In this document: positions 1-8,806 of the stretch, one piece after another
Layout: every line of letters begins with the position of its first letter
Numbering within the stretch: position 1 is the stretch's first letter
Source: Gammaproteobacteria bacterium
Lineage (GTDB): Bacteria > Pseudomonadota > Gammaproteobacteria > Pseudomonadales > Azotimanducaceae
Length of the DNA stretch: 64,000 bases
Assembly: GCA_002690865.1 (NCBI GenBank)
Contig: NZGG01000001.1
Location: 1-64,000 of the forward strand
Reading direction: 5' to 3'
Translations under genes and position numbers: made by a program
The notes under the pieces: generated by a model
Seen by the model: only the letters and a program-made list of their open reading frames with translations
What the model was told of the DNA's origin: nothing
Databases searched by the model: none

Positions 1-1
1 G

Positions 2-1249
2 ATGACCATGTTAGAAGGTATCCAGATCTCATCGGATAGAAACATGACTGACTTTCGATTTCCCGTTCAGTACGTCAATAGACCGAATCTTGATTTTCGG
101 GGTTATTGCGGCACGGTAGCATCTGGTCTCGTCAGAAAGGGCGATGAGGTTATGGCCTTACCCTCAAAAAAAACTAGTAAAATTAGTTCTATTATTACGT
201 TTGAAGGAGAGTTAGAGGAAGCCTTCCCTCCACAGGCCGTGACATTGACCCTCGAAGACGAAATCGATATTAGCCGAGGCGATATGTTGGTTCATAGTAC
301 CCATACCCCTCACTTTACTGATCGTTTAGAAGTGCAGCTTGTATGGATGACAGAGGAACCCATGGAAATAGGAAAACAGTATCTAATCAAGCAGGCGGCT
401 AAGAAAACTACTGGCTCAGTGAAGGACATTAAATTTAAAATTGACATTAATACACTGGCAAAGGAGGCCACAAAGAATTTACAGCTAAATGAGATTGGAC
501 GCTGTGAATTAGTTCTAGCTCAGCGTATAGCATTTGACACGTATAAAGAAAATCGAACTACTGGCTCATTCATTATCATTGACAGATTAAGCAACGTCAC
601 TATTGGTGCAGGAATGATAATCGGCGTCGCTAACGATCAGAGAAAAGCAGCTTGGGATTCAGAACAAGATACTAGTCTTCTTCGTGCTAATCGAAGTTTG
701 ATAACAAGAGAAGAACGCCAAAAGCGTCTCGGTCAAGAACCAAAGGTTCTTCTCCTGACAGGACTTACCGGGGCCGGTAAAAGTACTGTAGCCTGCGCAC
801 TAGAGCGGAAACTCTTTGAACTGGGACGAACTTCTCTGGTGCTTGATGGACAAACTATGCGACTTGGTCCCAGCAAAGATTTAGGATTTGATGAAGAAAG
901 TCGATCTGAGAATATTAGGAGAGGAATTGAGATCGCAAAGATCATTAGCAATAACGGAATTATCGCAATTTGTTCCTTCGTAGCACCTAATTCACTCGTC
1001 AGAAAAAAGGCTCGGGAAAGCGTCGGCGACAATCTCCTTCTCGTTTATCTTAGTGCGCCACTCGAGATTTGTCGTGAGAGAGATTCAAATGGAATTTATC
1101 AGTCAGAGAATGTCAGCACGATTCCGGGAGTAAGTTTTCCCTATCAAGTCCCAGAGGATGCAGATCTAATACTACCAACCCATGAAATAACGGTTGAAGA
1201 AAGCGTGGAAAGATTGATGGAATTTCTAGAAACAAAAGGGGCTTTTTAA
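2..1249 (+). CDS. cysNC: Bifunctional sulfate adenylyltransferase subunit 1 / APS kinase, 3' part
   Basis: C-terminal 415 residues of a CysN/CysC fusion; the frame is open to the window start, so the N-terminal GTPase domain lies outside. Residues 1-205 match the two beta-barrel domains after the CysN GTPase. Residues 245-415 are an APS kinase domain with Walker A GLTGAGKST (254-262) and LDGQTMR (281-287), where many single-domain enzymes have DGD. In the family, CysN with CysD makes APS from sulfate and ATP, and CysC phosphorylates it to PAPS in the cytosol. The protein ends at TAA before a convergent polysaccharide operon that carries a second APS kinase. The first ATG is internal, not a start. 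The 5' truncation is a window-edge effect. Confidence 0.93.
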   Translation: MTMLEGIQISSDRNMTDFRFPVQYVNRPNLDFRGYCGTVASGLVRKGDEVMALPSKKTSKISSIITFEGELEEAFPPQAVTLTLEDEIDISRGDMLVHSTHTPHFTDRLEVQLVWMTEEPMEIGKQYLIKQAAKKTTGSVKDIKFKIDINTLAKEATKNLQLNEIGRCELVLAQRIAFDTYKENRTTGSFIIIDRLSNVTIGAGMIIGVANDQRKAAWDSEQDTSLLRANRSLITREERQKRLGQEPKVLLLTGLTGAGKSTVACALERKLFELGRTSLVLDGQTMRLGPSKDLGFDEESRSENIRRGIEIAKIISNNGIIAICSFVAPNSLVRKKARESVGDNLLLVYLSAPLEICRERDSNGIYQSENVSTIPGVSFPYQVPEDADLILPTHEITVEESVERLMEFLETKGAF

Positions 1250-1311
1250 TACAAATGCTTCTTGGTCAAAACTTAACTAGCATTCACTTAACAATCAGTT
1301 GATAGAAGAAT

Positions 1312-1872
1312 TCAATCGCTTTTTTTTACATAACCAAGCTGTGTCAGTTTATCCACTACCATTTCGCACGACTTTTCAGGAGCGATTCCTGAAGTATCAA
1401 TACTTAATTCAGCCTTGTTGGGGACTTCGTAAGGATCACTGATCCCGGTAAACTGAATTATCTCGCCGGATCTCGCTTTTGCATAAAGACCTTTGACATC
1501 TCGACGTTCGCATTCCTCAAGCGGAGTCGCCATATGAACCTCTATGAAGCCACCATATTTCTCTACCATTTCTCTAACTTCACGCCTAGTTTCTCGATAC
1601 GGAGCGATTGGTGCACAGATAGCAATACCACCATGTTTCGTTATTAAGCTCGCCACATAGCCAATACGACGAACGTTCATATTCCTATCTCTTTGCGAGA
1701 ATCCCAATTCAGCAGATAAATGCTGTCTTATTTCATCTCCGTCTAACATAGTCACAGGTTGACTGAGCCTATCTTCCAAGGTCTTTACTAGTAAATTTCC
1801 TGTTGTGGACTTCCCAGATCCTGAAAAGCCAGTAAAAAAAATTGTAAAACCTCTGTACGGATTCCCTATCAT
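1312..1872 (-). CDS. cysC: Stand-alone adenylylsulfate (APS) kinase
   Basis: Complete 186-residue APS kinase: Walker A TGFSGSGKST (14-23), LDGDEIRQHL (43-52), ELGFSQRDRN, and an IAPYRETRR segment typical of the APS-binding loop. It converts APS to PAPS, the donor for sulfotransferases and for sulfate reduction. Its start overlaps the end of the dTDP-4-dehydrorhamnose reductase gene by 4 bases, so it is the last gene of the sugar-nucleotide operon. It duplicates the kinase activity of the neighbouring CysN/C fusion but keeps the canonical DGD motif the fusion lacks. Inference: it may supply PAPS for sulfation of the polysaccharide made by this cluster; no sulfotransferase is visible in the window. 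Confidence 0.93.
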   Translation of the reverse strand: MIGNPYRGFTIFFTGFSGSGKSTTGNLLVKTLEDRLSQPVTMLDGDEIRQHLSAELGFSQRDRNMNVRRIGYVASLITKHGGIAICAPIAPYRETRREVREMVEKYGGFIEVHMATPLEECERRDVKGLYAKARSGEIIQFTGISDPYEVPNKAELSIDTSGIAPEKSCEMVVDKLTQLGYVKKSD

Positions 1873-2741
1873 TGCCGTAATTCCTCACAGAACAATTGGA
1901 GATTATCTCTCCAAAAAGACCTTTTTCGATTAATCAATCTTTCCATTTTCTCCCCGCCCAAGACACTGTAAGAAGGTCTGATAGCAAGCGTAGGATATTC
2001 TGAAGTCGTAATCGGATTAATAACTACTGGTTGCGAAAGTAATCCATATCTTGTGGCCTCTTCATAGATAGATTCCGCAAACTCATACCAGGTAATTTCT
2101 CCAGCATCAGTCCAATGATAGATACCCGGTAAAAATCTACCCTCGTGGATTAAATCCCAGATTAATTGGGCAAGCGACCTAGCAAACGTAGGCGAACCCT
2201 TTTGATCATCTACTATATTCAATTCATTTCTTTGCGACATTAATCGCAACATCGTATTGACGAAGTTTGAACCTATTGCATGGTAAACCCATGCTGTTCT
2301 TATAATCATTGCCTGGTTGGGAATCTCTGCTAATATTTTATTTTCACCCATTAGTTTGCTAGCACCATACACGCTCGCAGGATTAGGGGTATCTTCCTCG
2401 TTATACGGCGTTTTTTTAGCCCCGTCGAAAACAAAATCAGTGGAGATATGAATTAGACGTCTCGTCTGAACACGGCTACAACATTTAGCGATAATTTGAG
2501 GGGCTAGCGCGTTTATACGGTAACAATGTTCAACTTCTTCTTCTGCTCGATCAACTGCAGTGTAAGCTGCGCAATTAATCACGAAATCTGGTTCAACAGC
2601 ATCCATGAATTGTACGACTAATCGCTGATTACTGATATCGCAATCGCTGTGACTCGCATAAGTGACTTCAGTATCTCTTATCGCAGTCAAGCGTAATGCC
2701 TGACCTAATTGACCACTTGAACCGAATATTAAAACCCGCAT
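1869..2741 (-). CDS. rfbD: dTDP-4-dehydrorhamnose reductase
   Basis: A 290-residue short-chain dehydrogenase of the RfbD/RmlD family. The N-terminal nucleotide loop is GSSGQLG (7-13), INCAAYTAVDRAE follows, and the YxxxK pair is in VYGASK (Y125, K129). The family reduces dTDP-4-dehydro-L-rhamnose to dTDP-L-rhamnose with NAD(P)H in the cytosol. It lies 3 bases from the upstream epimerase gene and overlaps cysC downstream, so it is inside the sugar-nucleotide operon. The other dTDP-rhamnose genes (rfbA, rfbB, rfbC) are not in the window, so they must be elsewhere, or the enzyme acts on another 4-keto sugar such as one made by the WbpM-like dehydratase. Confidence 0.88.
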   Translation of the reverse strand: MRVLIFGSSGQLGQALRLTAIRDTEVTYASHSDCDISNQRLVVQFMDAVEPDFVINCAAYTAVDRAEEEVEHCYRINALAPQIIAKCCSRVQTRRLIHISTDFVFDGAKKTPYNEEDTPNPASVYGASKLMGENKILAEIPNQAMIIRTAWVYHAIGSNFVNTMLRLMSQRNELNIVDDQKGSPTFARSLAQLIWDLIHEGRFLPGIYHWTDAGEITWYEFAESIYEEATRYGLLSQPVVINPITTSEYPTLAIRPSYSVLGGEKMERLINRKRSFWRDNLQLFCEELRQ

Positions 2742-2744
2742 ACT

Positions 2745-3722
2745 CTACTCGTATCCATAATAAGCCTTATACCAAGTCACGAACTTTTTGATACCAGACT
2801 GAATACTGGTACTTGGCCGGTAATCGAAGTCACGTACCAAATCATTTATATCCGCATAGGTCTCGGCAACGTCACCCGGCTGCATTGGAACACCCTCAGT
2901 TAGCGCCTTTTTCCCAATGATATCCTCAAGCACACGAACAAAGGCTAAAAGTTCGACTGGTTTATTATTCCCGATATTATAAAGCGCATAGGGAGCTTGA
3001 CCATTCCTTTCAGGAGGCTGATTGAGTACTTTAACCAATCCTTCAACCACATCGTTGATGTAAGTAAAATCTCTCCTATGCCTCCCATAATTAAATAGTT
3101 TTATCGGTTTTCCTTCAAAAATTGCCTTAGAGAAAAGAAAGGTAGACATATCTGGCCGTCCCCAAGGACCGTACACTGTAAAAAATCTCAATCCAGTTGA
3201 TGGTATGTTGTATAAACTACTATAGACATGAGCCATAAGTTCATTCGACTTTTTACTCGCTGCATACATCGATACTGGATAATCAACATTATCAGTAGTC
3301 TTGAAAGGAATATCCTTGTTGTTACCGTAAACCGAACTCGAAGATGCATAGACGAGATGTCCTACGCTGAATAGTCGGGCCTGTTCCAGTAAATGCATAA
3401 ACGATAAGATATTGTTGTTGATTACATCTACAGGATGCTCTATTGAGTAACGTACATTCGCTTGTGCAGCCAAATGAATAATACAATCTGGGTTCGCCAA
3501 TTTGAAAAAAGAACTTAAGGCGTCGGTATCAAGAAGATCTAGTTCTTCAAAATTGAGTTCGCCAGGGACCCCTTCCAACTCTTTCAATCGATCCCTTTTG
3601 AGACAGACATTATAGAAAGAGGAGAAATTATCCAATCCGTATACTTTATAACCACTTTCAAGAAGCCGCTTACTTATATGAAAACCTATAAAACCAGCAG
3701 CACCAGTGACGAGAACGTTCAT
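2745..3722 (-). CDS. NAD-dependent epimerase, probable UDP-glucuronate 4-epimerase
   Basis: A 325-residue extended short-chain dehydrogenase with GAAGFIG (7-13), HLAAQANVRYS, SSSSVYG and the catalytic Y153/K157 of MYAASKK. The wording around these motifs (LDNFSSFYNVCLKRDR, RFFTVYGPWGRPDMS) matches UDP-glucuronate 4-epimerases, which interconvert UDP-GlcA and UDP-GalA. This fits the adjacent UDP-glucose 6-dehydrogenase, which would supply UDP-GlcA; the two genes overlap by 4 bases. Full length for the family. The exact sugar specificity cannot be fixed by eye; a UDP-GlcNAc or UDP-GlcNAcA epimerase is a less likely alternative. Confidence 0.85.
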   Translation of the reverse strand: MNVLVTGAAGFIGFHISKRLLESGYKVYGLDNFSSFYNVCLKRDRLKELEGVPGELNFEELDLLDTDALSSFFKLANPDCIIHLAAQANVRYSIEHPVDVINNNILSFMHLLEQARLFSVGHLVYASSSSVYGNNKDIPFKTTDNVDYPVSMYAASKKSNELMAHVYSSLYNIPSTGLRFFTVYGPWGRPDMSTFLFSKAIFEGKPIKLFNYGRHRRDFTYINDVVEGLVKVLNQPPERNGQAPYALYNIGNNKPVELLAFVRVLEDIIGKKALTEGVPMQPGDVAETYADINDLVRDFDYRPSTSIQSGIKKFVTWYKAYYGYE

Positions 3723-5059
3723 TCTATTCCAAATAATGCAGAGTTTCGTCCAATGCCCTCACAGATTAATCCATATTCTGCAACACGGGCCGGATGATAG
3801 ATATTGCGGCCATCAAAAATAAGTTTTTTCTTAAGAGAATTACACAAGCGTCGAAAGTCTGGTTGCTTGAACTCTCGCCATTCCGTGACCACGATTAATG
3901 CATCGGCATCATCCACTGCACTGTACGGATCTTCAACATAGGTAATATTCCGTTCACCCAAAGCTGCCCTGCTAGACTCTAGGGCTTCAGGGTCGTAAGC
4001 CCTAATTTGAGCGCCTCGAGCTATTAGCTCCTCAATAATAACGAGACTGGGAGCTTCTCTGATGTCATCGGTCTCAGGCTTAAAAGAAAGACCCCAAAAT
4101 CCAAAACAATAACCAGCCAAATCTTCACCAAAGTGACGGCAAACCTTATGAACGATCAATCTCTTTTGTTGATTATTTCTGGACTCAACCGCTCGAAAAA
4201 TTGCTCCGTCAATACCGGCGTCTGTCGCCATTGAGATCATTGCTTTAACATCTTTTGGAAAACAAGAGCCACCATAACCACAACCAGGATAAATGAAGGA
4301 CGGTCCGATACGACTATCAGAGCCAATACCCTTACGAACATTCTCGACATCAATGCCGAATTCATCACACATAAGTGAGACCTCATTCATAAAAGAGATC
4401 TTGGTGGCTAACATAGCGTTCGCAGCATACTTGATCATTTCGGCATCGCGGACACCAACATACTGGATGCGATCTTCTTTTTTGGCGAACGCCTCATATA
4501 ACTCTTCCATCACCTTTTGACTCTTCAGATTATTCGTTCCAACAACAATACGATCGGGAAACATAAAATCCTTGATAGCATTTCCTTCTCGTAAAAACTC
4601 TGGATTACTGACCACATCGAATTCTACGCTAAGGTCTCGATACTTGAGTGCTTTGGTAATCACATCTCGAACTTTATCACCCGTACCAACGGGGACAGTA
4701 GATTTATTAACGATGACTGTTGGATTAACCATGCATTCACCGAGCCTTCGTGCAACCGCTTCCACGTGAGTTAAATCAGCACTTCCATCTTCTTTGGGCG
4801 GGGTTCCTACAGCAATGAAAGTTACTTCTGATTTGTTGACCGCGCTTGCAAGGTCATTTGAGAAGGCTAGACGCCCCGCGCTCAAATTATCATTTACCAA
4901 CGCCTCAAGTCCTGGCTCATGAATTGGGACAATGCCTTTACGTAATTGCGTCAACTTGGCTTTATCAATATCAATACAGATAACATCATTGCCCATTTCG
5001 GCAAAGCAAGTGCCAGTAACAAGGCCCACGTAGCCTGTCCCAATAATAGTCAGATGCAT
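3719..5059 (-). CDS. ugd: UDP-glucose 6-dehydrogenase
   Basis: A 446-residue UDP-sugar dehydrogenase with the N-terminal NAD loop GTGYVG (7-12), VGTPPKEDGSADL, NKSTVPVGTG and the catalytic cysteine C266 in GCGYGGSCFPKD, followed by the UDP-binding C-terminal domain. The enzyme oxidises UDP-glucose twice to UDP-glucuronate with NAD+, giving acidic polysaccharide precursors. It sits between galU, which makes its substrate, and an epimerase that probably uses its product. It begins 13 bases after the galU stop and overlaps the epimerase by 4 bases, a clear operon. Length and motifs are complete, with nothing unusual. Confidence 0.95.
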   Translation of the reverse strand: MHLTIIGTGYVGLVTGTCFAEMGNDVICIDIDKAKLTQLRKGIVPIHEPGLEALVNDNLSAGRLAFSNDLASAVNKSEVTFIAVGTPPKEDGSADLTHVEAVARRLGECMVNPTVIVNKSTVPVGTGDKVRDVITKALKYRDLSVEFDVVSNPEFLREGNAIKDFMFPDRIVVGTNNLKSQKVMEELYEAFAKKEDRIQYVGVRDAEMIKYAANAMLATKISFMNEVSLMCDEFGIDVENVRKGIGSDSRIGPSFIYPGCGYGGSCFPKDVKAMISMATDAGIDGAIFRAVESRNNQQKRLIVHKVCRHFGEDLAGYCFGFWGLSFKPETDDIREAPSLVIIEELIARGAQIRAYDPEALESSRAALGERNITYVEDPYSAVDDADALIVVTEWREFKQPDFRRLCNSLKKKLIFDGRNIYHPARVAEYGLICEGIGRNSALFGIE

Positions 5060-5072
5060 CTACTTACCGAGC

Positions 5073-5894
5073 CTAACGATGATATTCATCATAAACGTAA
5101 TTTGTTGCTCCAACGTAACCCTCCAAACTACCGCAGTCGAACCGTCTACCCTTGAATTTATAAGCAAGGACCATCCTTTTTTTTGCCTGCTCGCAAATAG
5201 CATCTGTAATTTGAATTTCACCATTGGCACCAGGATTGAGAGTACGAATGATAGAAAAAATATCGGGGGTGAGGATATACCTTCCGATAATGGCAAGATT
5301 TGTAGGCGCGAACTCAGGCGCTGGTTTCTCAATCATATTGGAAACCTTGAATAACCCCTCTTGGATTTCTTTCCCTTCCACAATACCATACTTATCAGTT
5401 TGGTCAGCAGGCACCTCTTCTATCGCAACAATACTGCATTGATACTCAGTAAAAAGTTCAACCATCTGTTTGAATACACCGCTATCACTGTTCGCACAAA
5501 AATCATCTGCCAAGATAACTCCAAATGGCTCATTACCAACAAGAGTTTCTCCTGTGAGAATTGCATGACCAAGACCCTTCATCTCGAGCTGACGAGTGTA
5601 AGAGAAAGTACATTGATCTATCACATCTCGGATGTCGCTTAGCAAGCATTCTTTATCACTTCCGGCTATCTGGTGTTCTAGCTCGTAAGAAATATCAAAA
5701 TGATCTTCAATTGCTCGTTTCCCCCGTCCAGAAACAAAGCCGACCTCAGTAATTCCTGCCTCGATTGCCTCCTCAACTCCGTACTGGATCAAAGGCTTGT
5801 TAACGATTGGAAGCATCTCTTTGGGCATAGCCTTGGTTGCTGGTAGAAACCTAGTTCCATAACCTGCTGCGGGGAATAGACATTTTTTTAGCAT
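5073..5894 (-). CDS. galU: UTP-glucose-1-phosphate uridylyltransferase
   Basis: GalU makes UDP-glucose from UTP and glucose-1-phosphate. The homologous region starts with MLKKCLFPAAGYGTR, which matches the start of Pseudomonas-type GalU. I therefore place the start at the ATG at 5894 (273 residues), although the frame stays open to a GTG at 5966 that would add 24 unrelated residues. Visible motifs include the nucleotide loop GYGTRFLPATKAMPKEMLP, the lysine of VEKPAPE-like IEKPAPE, and FDCGSLEGY near the end. It is followed by ugd in the same operon and feeds it. No strong ribosome-binding site is visible at the chosen ATG, only GAAGAAG further up, so the start is likely but not certain. Confidence 0.94.
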   Translation of the reverse strand: MLKKCLFPAAGYGTRFLPATKAMPKEMLPIVNKPLIQYGVEEAIEAGITEVGFVSGRGKRAIEDHFDISYELEHQIAGSDKECLLSDIRDVIDQCTFSYTRQLEMKGLGHAILTGETLVGNEPFGVILADDFCANSDSGVFKQMVELFTEYQCSIVAIEEVPADQTDKYGIVEGKEIQEGLFKVSNMIEKPAPEFAPTNLAIIGRYILTPDIFSIIRTLNPGANGEIQITDAICEQAKKRMVLAYKFKGRRFDCGSLEGYVGATNYVYDEYHR

Positions 5895-6077
5895 AGTGAC
5901 TACTTCTTCAGTTTGATCATTCAGTTTAACATCTGTGACGAGCTGGGGCTCAGAATCAATTAGCACAAAAATTAGGCCTTATCAACTTTAAGCTAAGCTC
6001 ATACTCATACTTATATTAAAAGTTTTCTTGAAGGGAATCTCCCGCTACTTATTCCAACATAGGTTACAATATTGATA

Positions 6078-7490
6078 CTATTTTCTTCCGTATTGATCAG
6101 CAAACCTTAGGATATCGTCTTCTCCTAGGTAGCTACCAAACTGGATTTCGATGACCTCCAAGGGAGTTGTACCATGATTTGCCAAACGATGGATAGTTCC
6201 CGCAGGGATAAAAGTTGATTCGTTTTCGGCAAGGACTAACTCGGACTTACCCAGCGTTACTGCAGCCGTGCCCACCACGACAATCCAATGCTCCGACCGA
6301 TGCCGATGCTTCTGGAGCGATAAGCTAGCACCCGGATTAACCATAATATGTTTCACCTGATGCCCAAGCCCTTTCCCTATACTTTCATAATATCCCCAAG
6401 GCCTATAAATCTTGGTGTGACTGCGGAATTCCTCTCGGCCATTCTCTTGTAATTTATGTACAATTTTCTTAACGCTTTGAGCGTTATTTTGCGCAGTAAC
6501 GAGAACAGCATCTGCCGTTTCAACAACAACGATATTATCAACACCGCTTGCAGATACTAGTCGATGTTCTGCTCTAATATAACTATCCTTGACATCCTCT
6601 AAGATCACATCACCAATAACACTATTATGGTTTCGATCCTTCTCTGCTACTTCCCACATTGCCTGCCATGAACCTAGATCACCCCAGCCAGCGGATAGCG
6701 TCACCATTGCTGCTTTTTTAGTTCCCTCCATAACAGCATAATCTATCGACTCTTTAGGGCAGGAAATAAAATCATCCCCTCTCAATCGTATAAAGATATC
6801 CTCACGAACCGATCCTCTTATGGCCGCCTCTGTTGCAACTGCGATAGCTTGGCGCTGTCTCGTGAGCTCCCTTAAGTAATTAATCGCTTTGAATACAAAG
6901 ATACCACTATTCCAGCAATACTCATCTGAGCCTAAATAGACTCTAGCCTTCTCCTGGTTAGGTTTTTCTATGAAAGCCTCAACGCTGTAACCAGCACCCA
7001 ATGGATCTCCGATCTTGATGTAACCATAACCAGTTTCCGCCTTCGTGGGTCTTACGCCAAGAGTCACTAAATAATCTTTCTCCGCCAACGAAATGGCATT
7101 GTCCAAGGTATTAAAGAATGCATTTTGATCACGTATAAAATGATCAGAAGGTAAGACAATCAATATTTCATCATCTTTGCCTTTTATGTATCTTGCGTAG
7201 GCGGCAAGAGCGATAGCCGGTGCTGTATCTCTGCTAACGGGCTCTAAAATAATTGTTTCTGGGGTTATACCGACTTCTTCTATCTGACTAGCAACTAAAA
7301 ATCGAGTTTCTTCACTGCAGACGAATATTGCATCTGCTAGCTCTGGCCGACTCTTTAAACGCAAAATAGTATCTTGCAACAATGATTTGCCGTTCATTGT
7401 CGAGAGTAAATATTTAGGGTATCGCTCTCGAGACATTGGCCAGAGCCTCGTGCCCGCGCCACCGCAAAGAATTACTGGTACAATTTTCAA
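6078..7490 (-). CDS. manC: Mannose-1-phosphate guanylyltransferase / mannose-6-phosphate isomerase
   Basis: A 470-residue type II bifunctional enzyme (ManC/AlgA/CpsB family). The N-terminal guanylyltransferase has GGAGTRLWPMSRERYPK (10-26), VLPSDHFI and FIEKPNQEKA. The C-terminal cupin isomerase domain has the metal-binding QKHRHRSEHWIVV stretch. It converts fructose-6-phosphate-derived mannose-6-phosphate into GDP-mannose together with a phosphomannomutase, which is not seen here. The start is TTG at 7490, preceded by AGAGGT at a 5-base spacing. First gene on the minus strand of the sugar-nucleotide cluster, 183 bases upstream of galU, and divergent from the polymerase-like gene, so promoters should lie in the 120-base gap between them. 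Confidence 0.93.
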   Translation of the reverse strand: MKIVPVILCGGAGTRLWPMSRERYPKYLLSTMNGKSLLQDTILRLKSRPELADAIFVCSEETRFLVASQIEEVGITPETIILEPVSRDTAPAIALAAYARYIKGKDDEILIVLPSDHFIRDQNAFFNTLDNAISLAEKDYLVTLGVRPTKAETGYGYIKIGDPLGAGYSVEAFIEKPNQEKARVYLGSDEYCWNSGIFVFKAINYLRELTRQRQAIAVATEAAIRGSVREDIFIRLRGDDFISCPKESIDYAVMEGTKKAAMVTLSAGWGDLGSWQAMWEVAEKDRNHNSVIGDVILEDVKDSYIRAEHRLVSASGVDNIVVVETADAVLVTAQNNAQSVKKIVHKLQENGREEFRSHTKIYRPWGYYESIGKGLGHQVKHIMVNPGASLSLQKHRHRSEHWIVVVGTAAVTLGKSELVLAENESTFIPAGTIHRLANHGTTPLEVIEIQFGSYLGEDDILRFADQYGRK

Positions 7491-7609
7491 CGCTGACCTC
7501 TAGTAATTTGGTCTTTAATATCCATTGTAATGGATTGTAAACTTGCTAATAACCCTCTAGCAAACCTCTCTTACAGGCTTTAGTATCGATTTTAGAGAAG
7601 GAGCAGTTT

Positions 7610-8806
7610 TTGACTAATTTAAATGCTGAGTATTTCTTTCAAACACTGCGCTATGCAGCAATAACTTCCTTGCTGGGACTTGCTCTATGCCTAGCGTTAG
7701 GCGTAGGTCCTTACAAACCATTCCTTGCTTTAGTCGAGATCTGTTTCCTCTTATATTTTCTACATGCTTTGTTCGCTAAAAAAAGTATCCCCATTCTCAT
7801 TCTGTATGTTCTTGTCATACCTATTATCTTTTTCGGGCTACACTATTTTGTTAGCGACACGCACCATCACAAAGAGTCTGAACGAAACTTAGTTGCGTTC
7901 ATGGCTATAGCCGGCCTGATTCCGTTTCTCAATTTGTCGGCGCACTTAGGGGCTATCCTTAGGCAGATAATCCTGTTCTTGATAATGTCTATTTCTCTAA
8001 TGCAGAGTTTTGCTATTATCGTATTCAAATCTCCCTTTGGCTTCTTTAACAATCCACATCTCGCCTGTTTGTTCGTAATTATGGTAATTATATTAGGCGT
8101 ATATTATTTTCTTACGAACTCAAAAAAGCATGAGATCTACGTTGCATACTTTTTAATACTTAACTCTCTTATATTACTCTTTTATTTTTCTTCCTGGGTT
8201 GGGTTATGCTCACTACTAGGCTCAGTAATTATAATGATAATTTCAAAAAGTAATCGAAATTTTTATATTGTTACATGGTGTCTACTAGTTTTTTTAATAG
8301 GGGTACTACTAAGTGTCGATTTCTCTCGAAGTGGAAACGCTGAGATCGAAAACATCGTAAATAGTAACTCGTTTTCTATTACTGATGAACGCCTAATAAT
8401 ATGGAAAGATAGCTGGCAAATGCAGCTTGAGTCAAGTCGCGAAAACTGGTTTTTTGGACATGGATTTGGTGGCTTTAGGAAAAATTTCTCTGATCATAGT
8501 AGTTTTAACAATACTATTTCATTTGTATTTCCCCACAATTTTATCCTCGAGATTCTATACAATAACGGAATTCTTGCCCTCTTGATTTTTCTTACAGGTT
8601 TCATACATCTTATATTGAAACTCCAGAAAAAATATCGATCCTCTCAAGATATTATATTTTTGTTAGCTATTGCGCTACTGGTCTCAGTCTTTATATTTGG
8701 ATTTTTAACTTTACCACTATTATCAAAATACAACTCCTACTCACTCGCTTTTGTGACTGGTTTCTGCGTATGGGTAATAATGAGAAGAGTTCATGCTAAT
8801 GAGTAA
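7610..8806 (+). CDS. O-antigen polymerase/ligase-like membrane protein (Wzy/WaaL family)
   Basis: A 398-residue inner-membrane protein with about ten hydrophobic segments and one large hydrophilic loop near residues 240-310. The loop carries FGHGFGGFRKNF and, just after, FPHNFILEILYNNG, the pattern of the Wzy_C (O-antigen ligase) domain. Such proteins polymerise repeat units or ligate glycans on the periplasmic face. The start is TTG at 7610, with AAGGAG six bases upstream. It is AT-rich, like many polysaccharide polymerases, and overlaps the next glycosyltransferase by 14 bases. Sequence alone does not separate polymerase from ligase. Confidence 0.85.
   Translation: MTNLNAEYFFQTLRYAAITSLLGLALCLALGVGPYKPFLALVEICFLLYFLHALFAKKSIPILILYVLVIPIIFFGLHYFVSDTHHHKESERNLVAFMAIAGLIPFLNLSAHLGAILRQIILFLIMSISLMQSFAIIVFKSPFGFFNNPHLACLFVIMVIILGVYYFLTNSKKHEIYVAYFLILNSLILLFYFSSWVGLCSLLGSVIIMIISKSNRNFYIVTWCLLVFLIGVLLSVDFSRSGNAEIENIVNSNSFSITDERLIIWKDSWQMQLESSRENWFFGHGFGGFRKNFSDHSSFNNTISFVFPHNFILEILYNNGILALLIFLTGFIHLILKLQKKYRSSQDIIFLLAIALLVSVFIFGFLTLPLLSKYNSYSLAFVTGFCVWVIMRRVHANE

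Noticed and set aside
2..700. CysN apparently lacking its GTPase domain, a possible truncated gene
   Set aside because: The frame is open at the window edge, so the N-terminal domain simply lies outside.
5060..5966. Several open frames on both strands overlapping galU (for example 5060-5332 minus and 5361-5642 plus)
   Set aside because: They lie antisense to or out of frame with a strongly conserved gene and show no family motifs or ribosome-binding sites.
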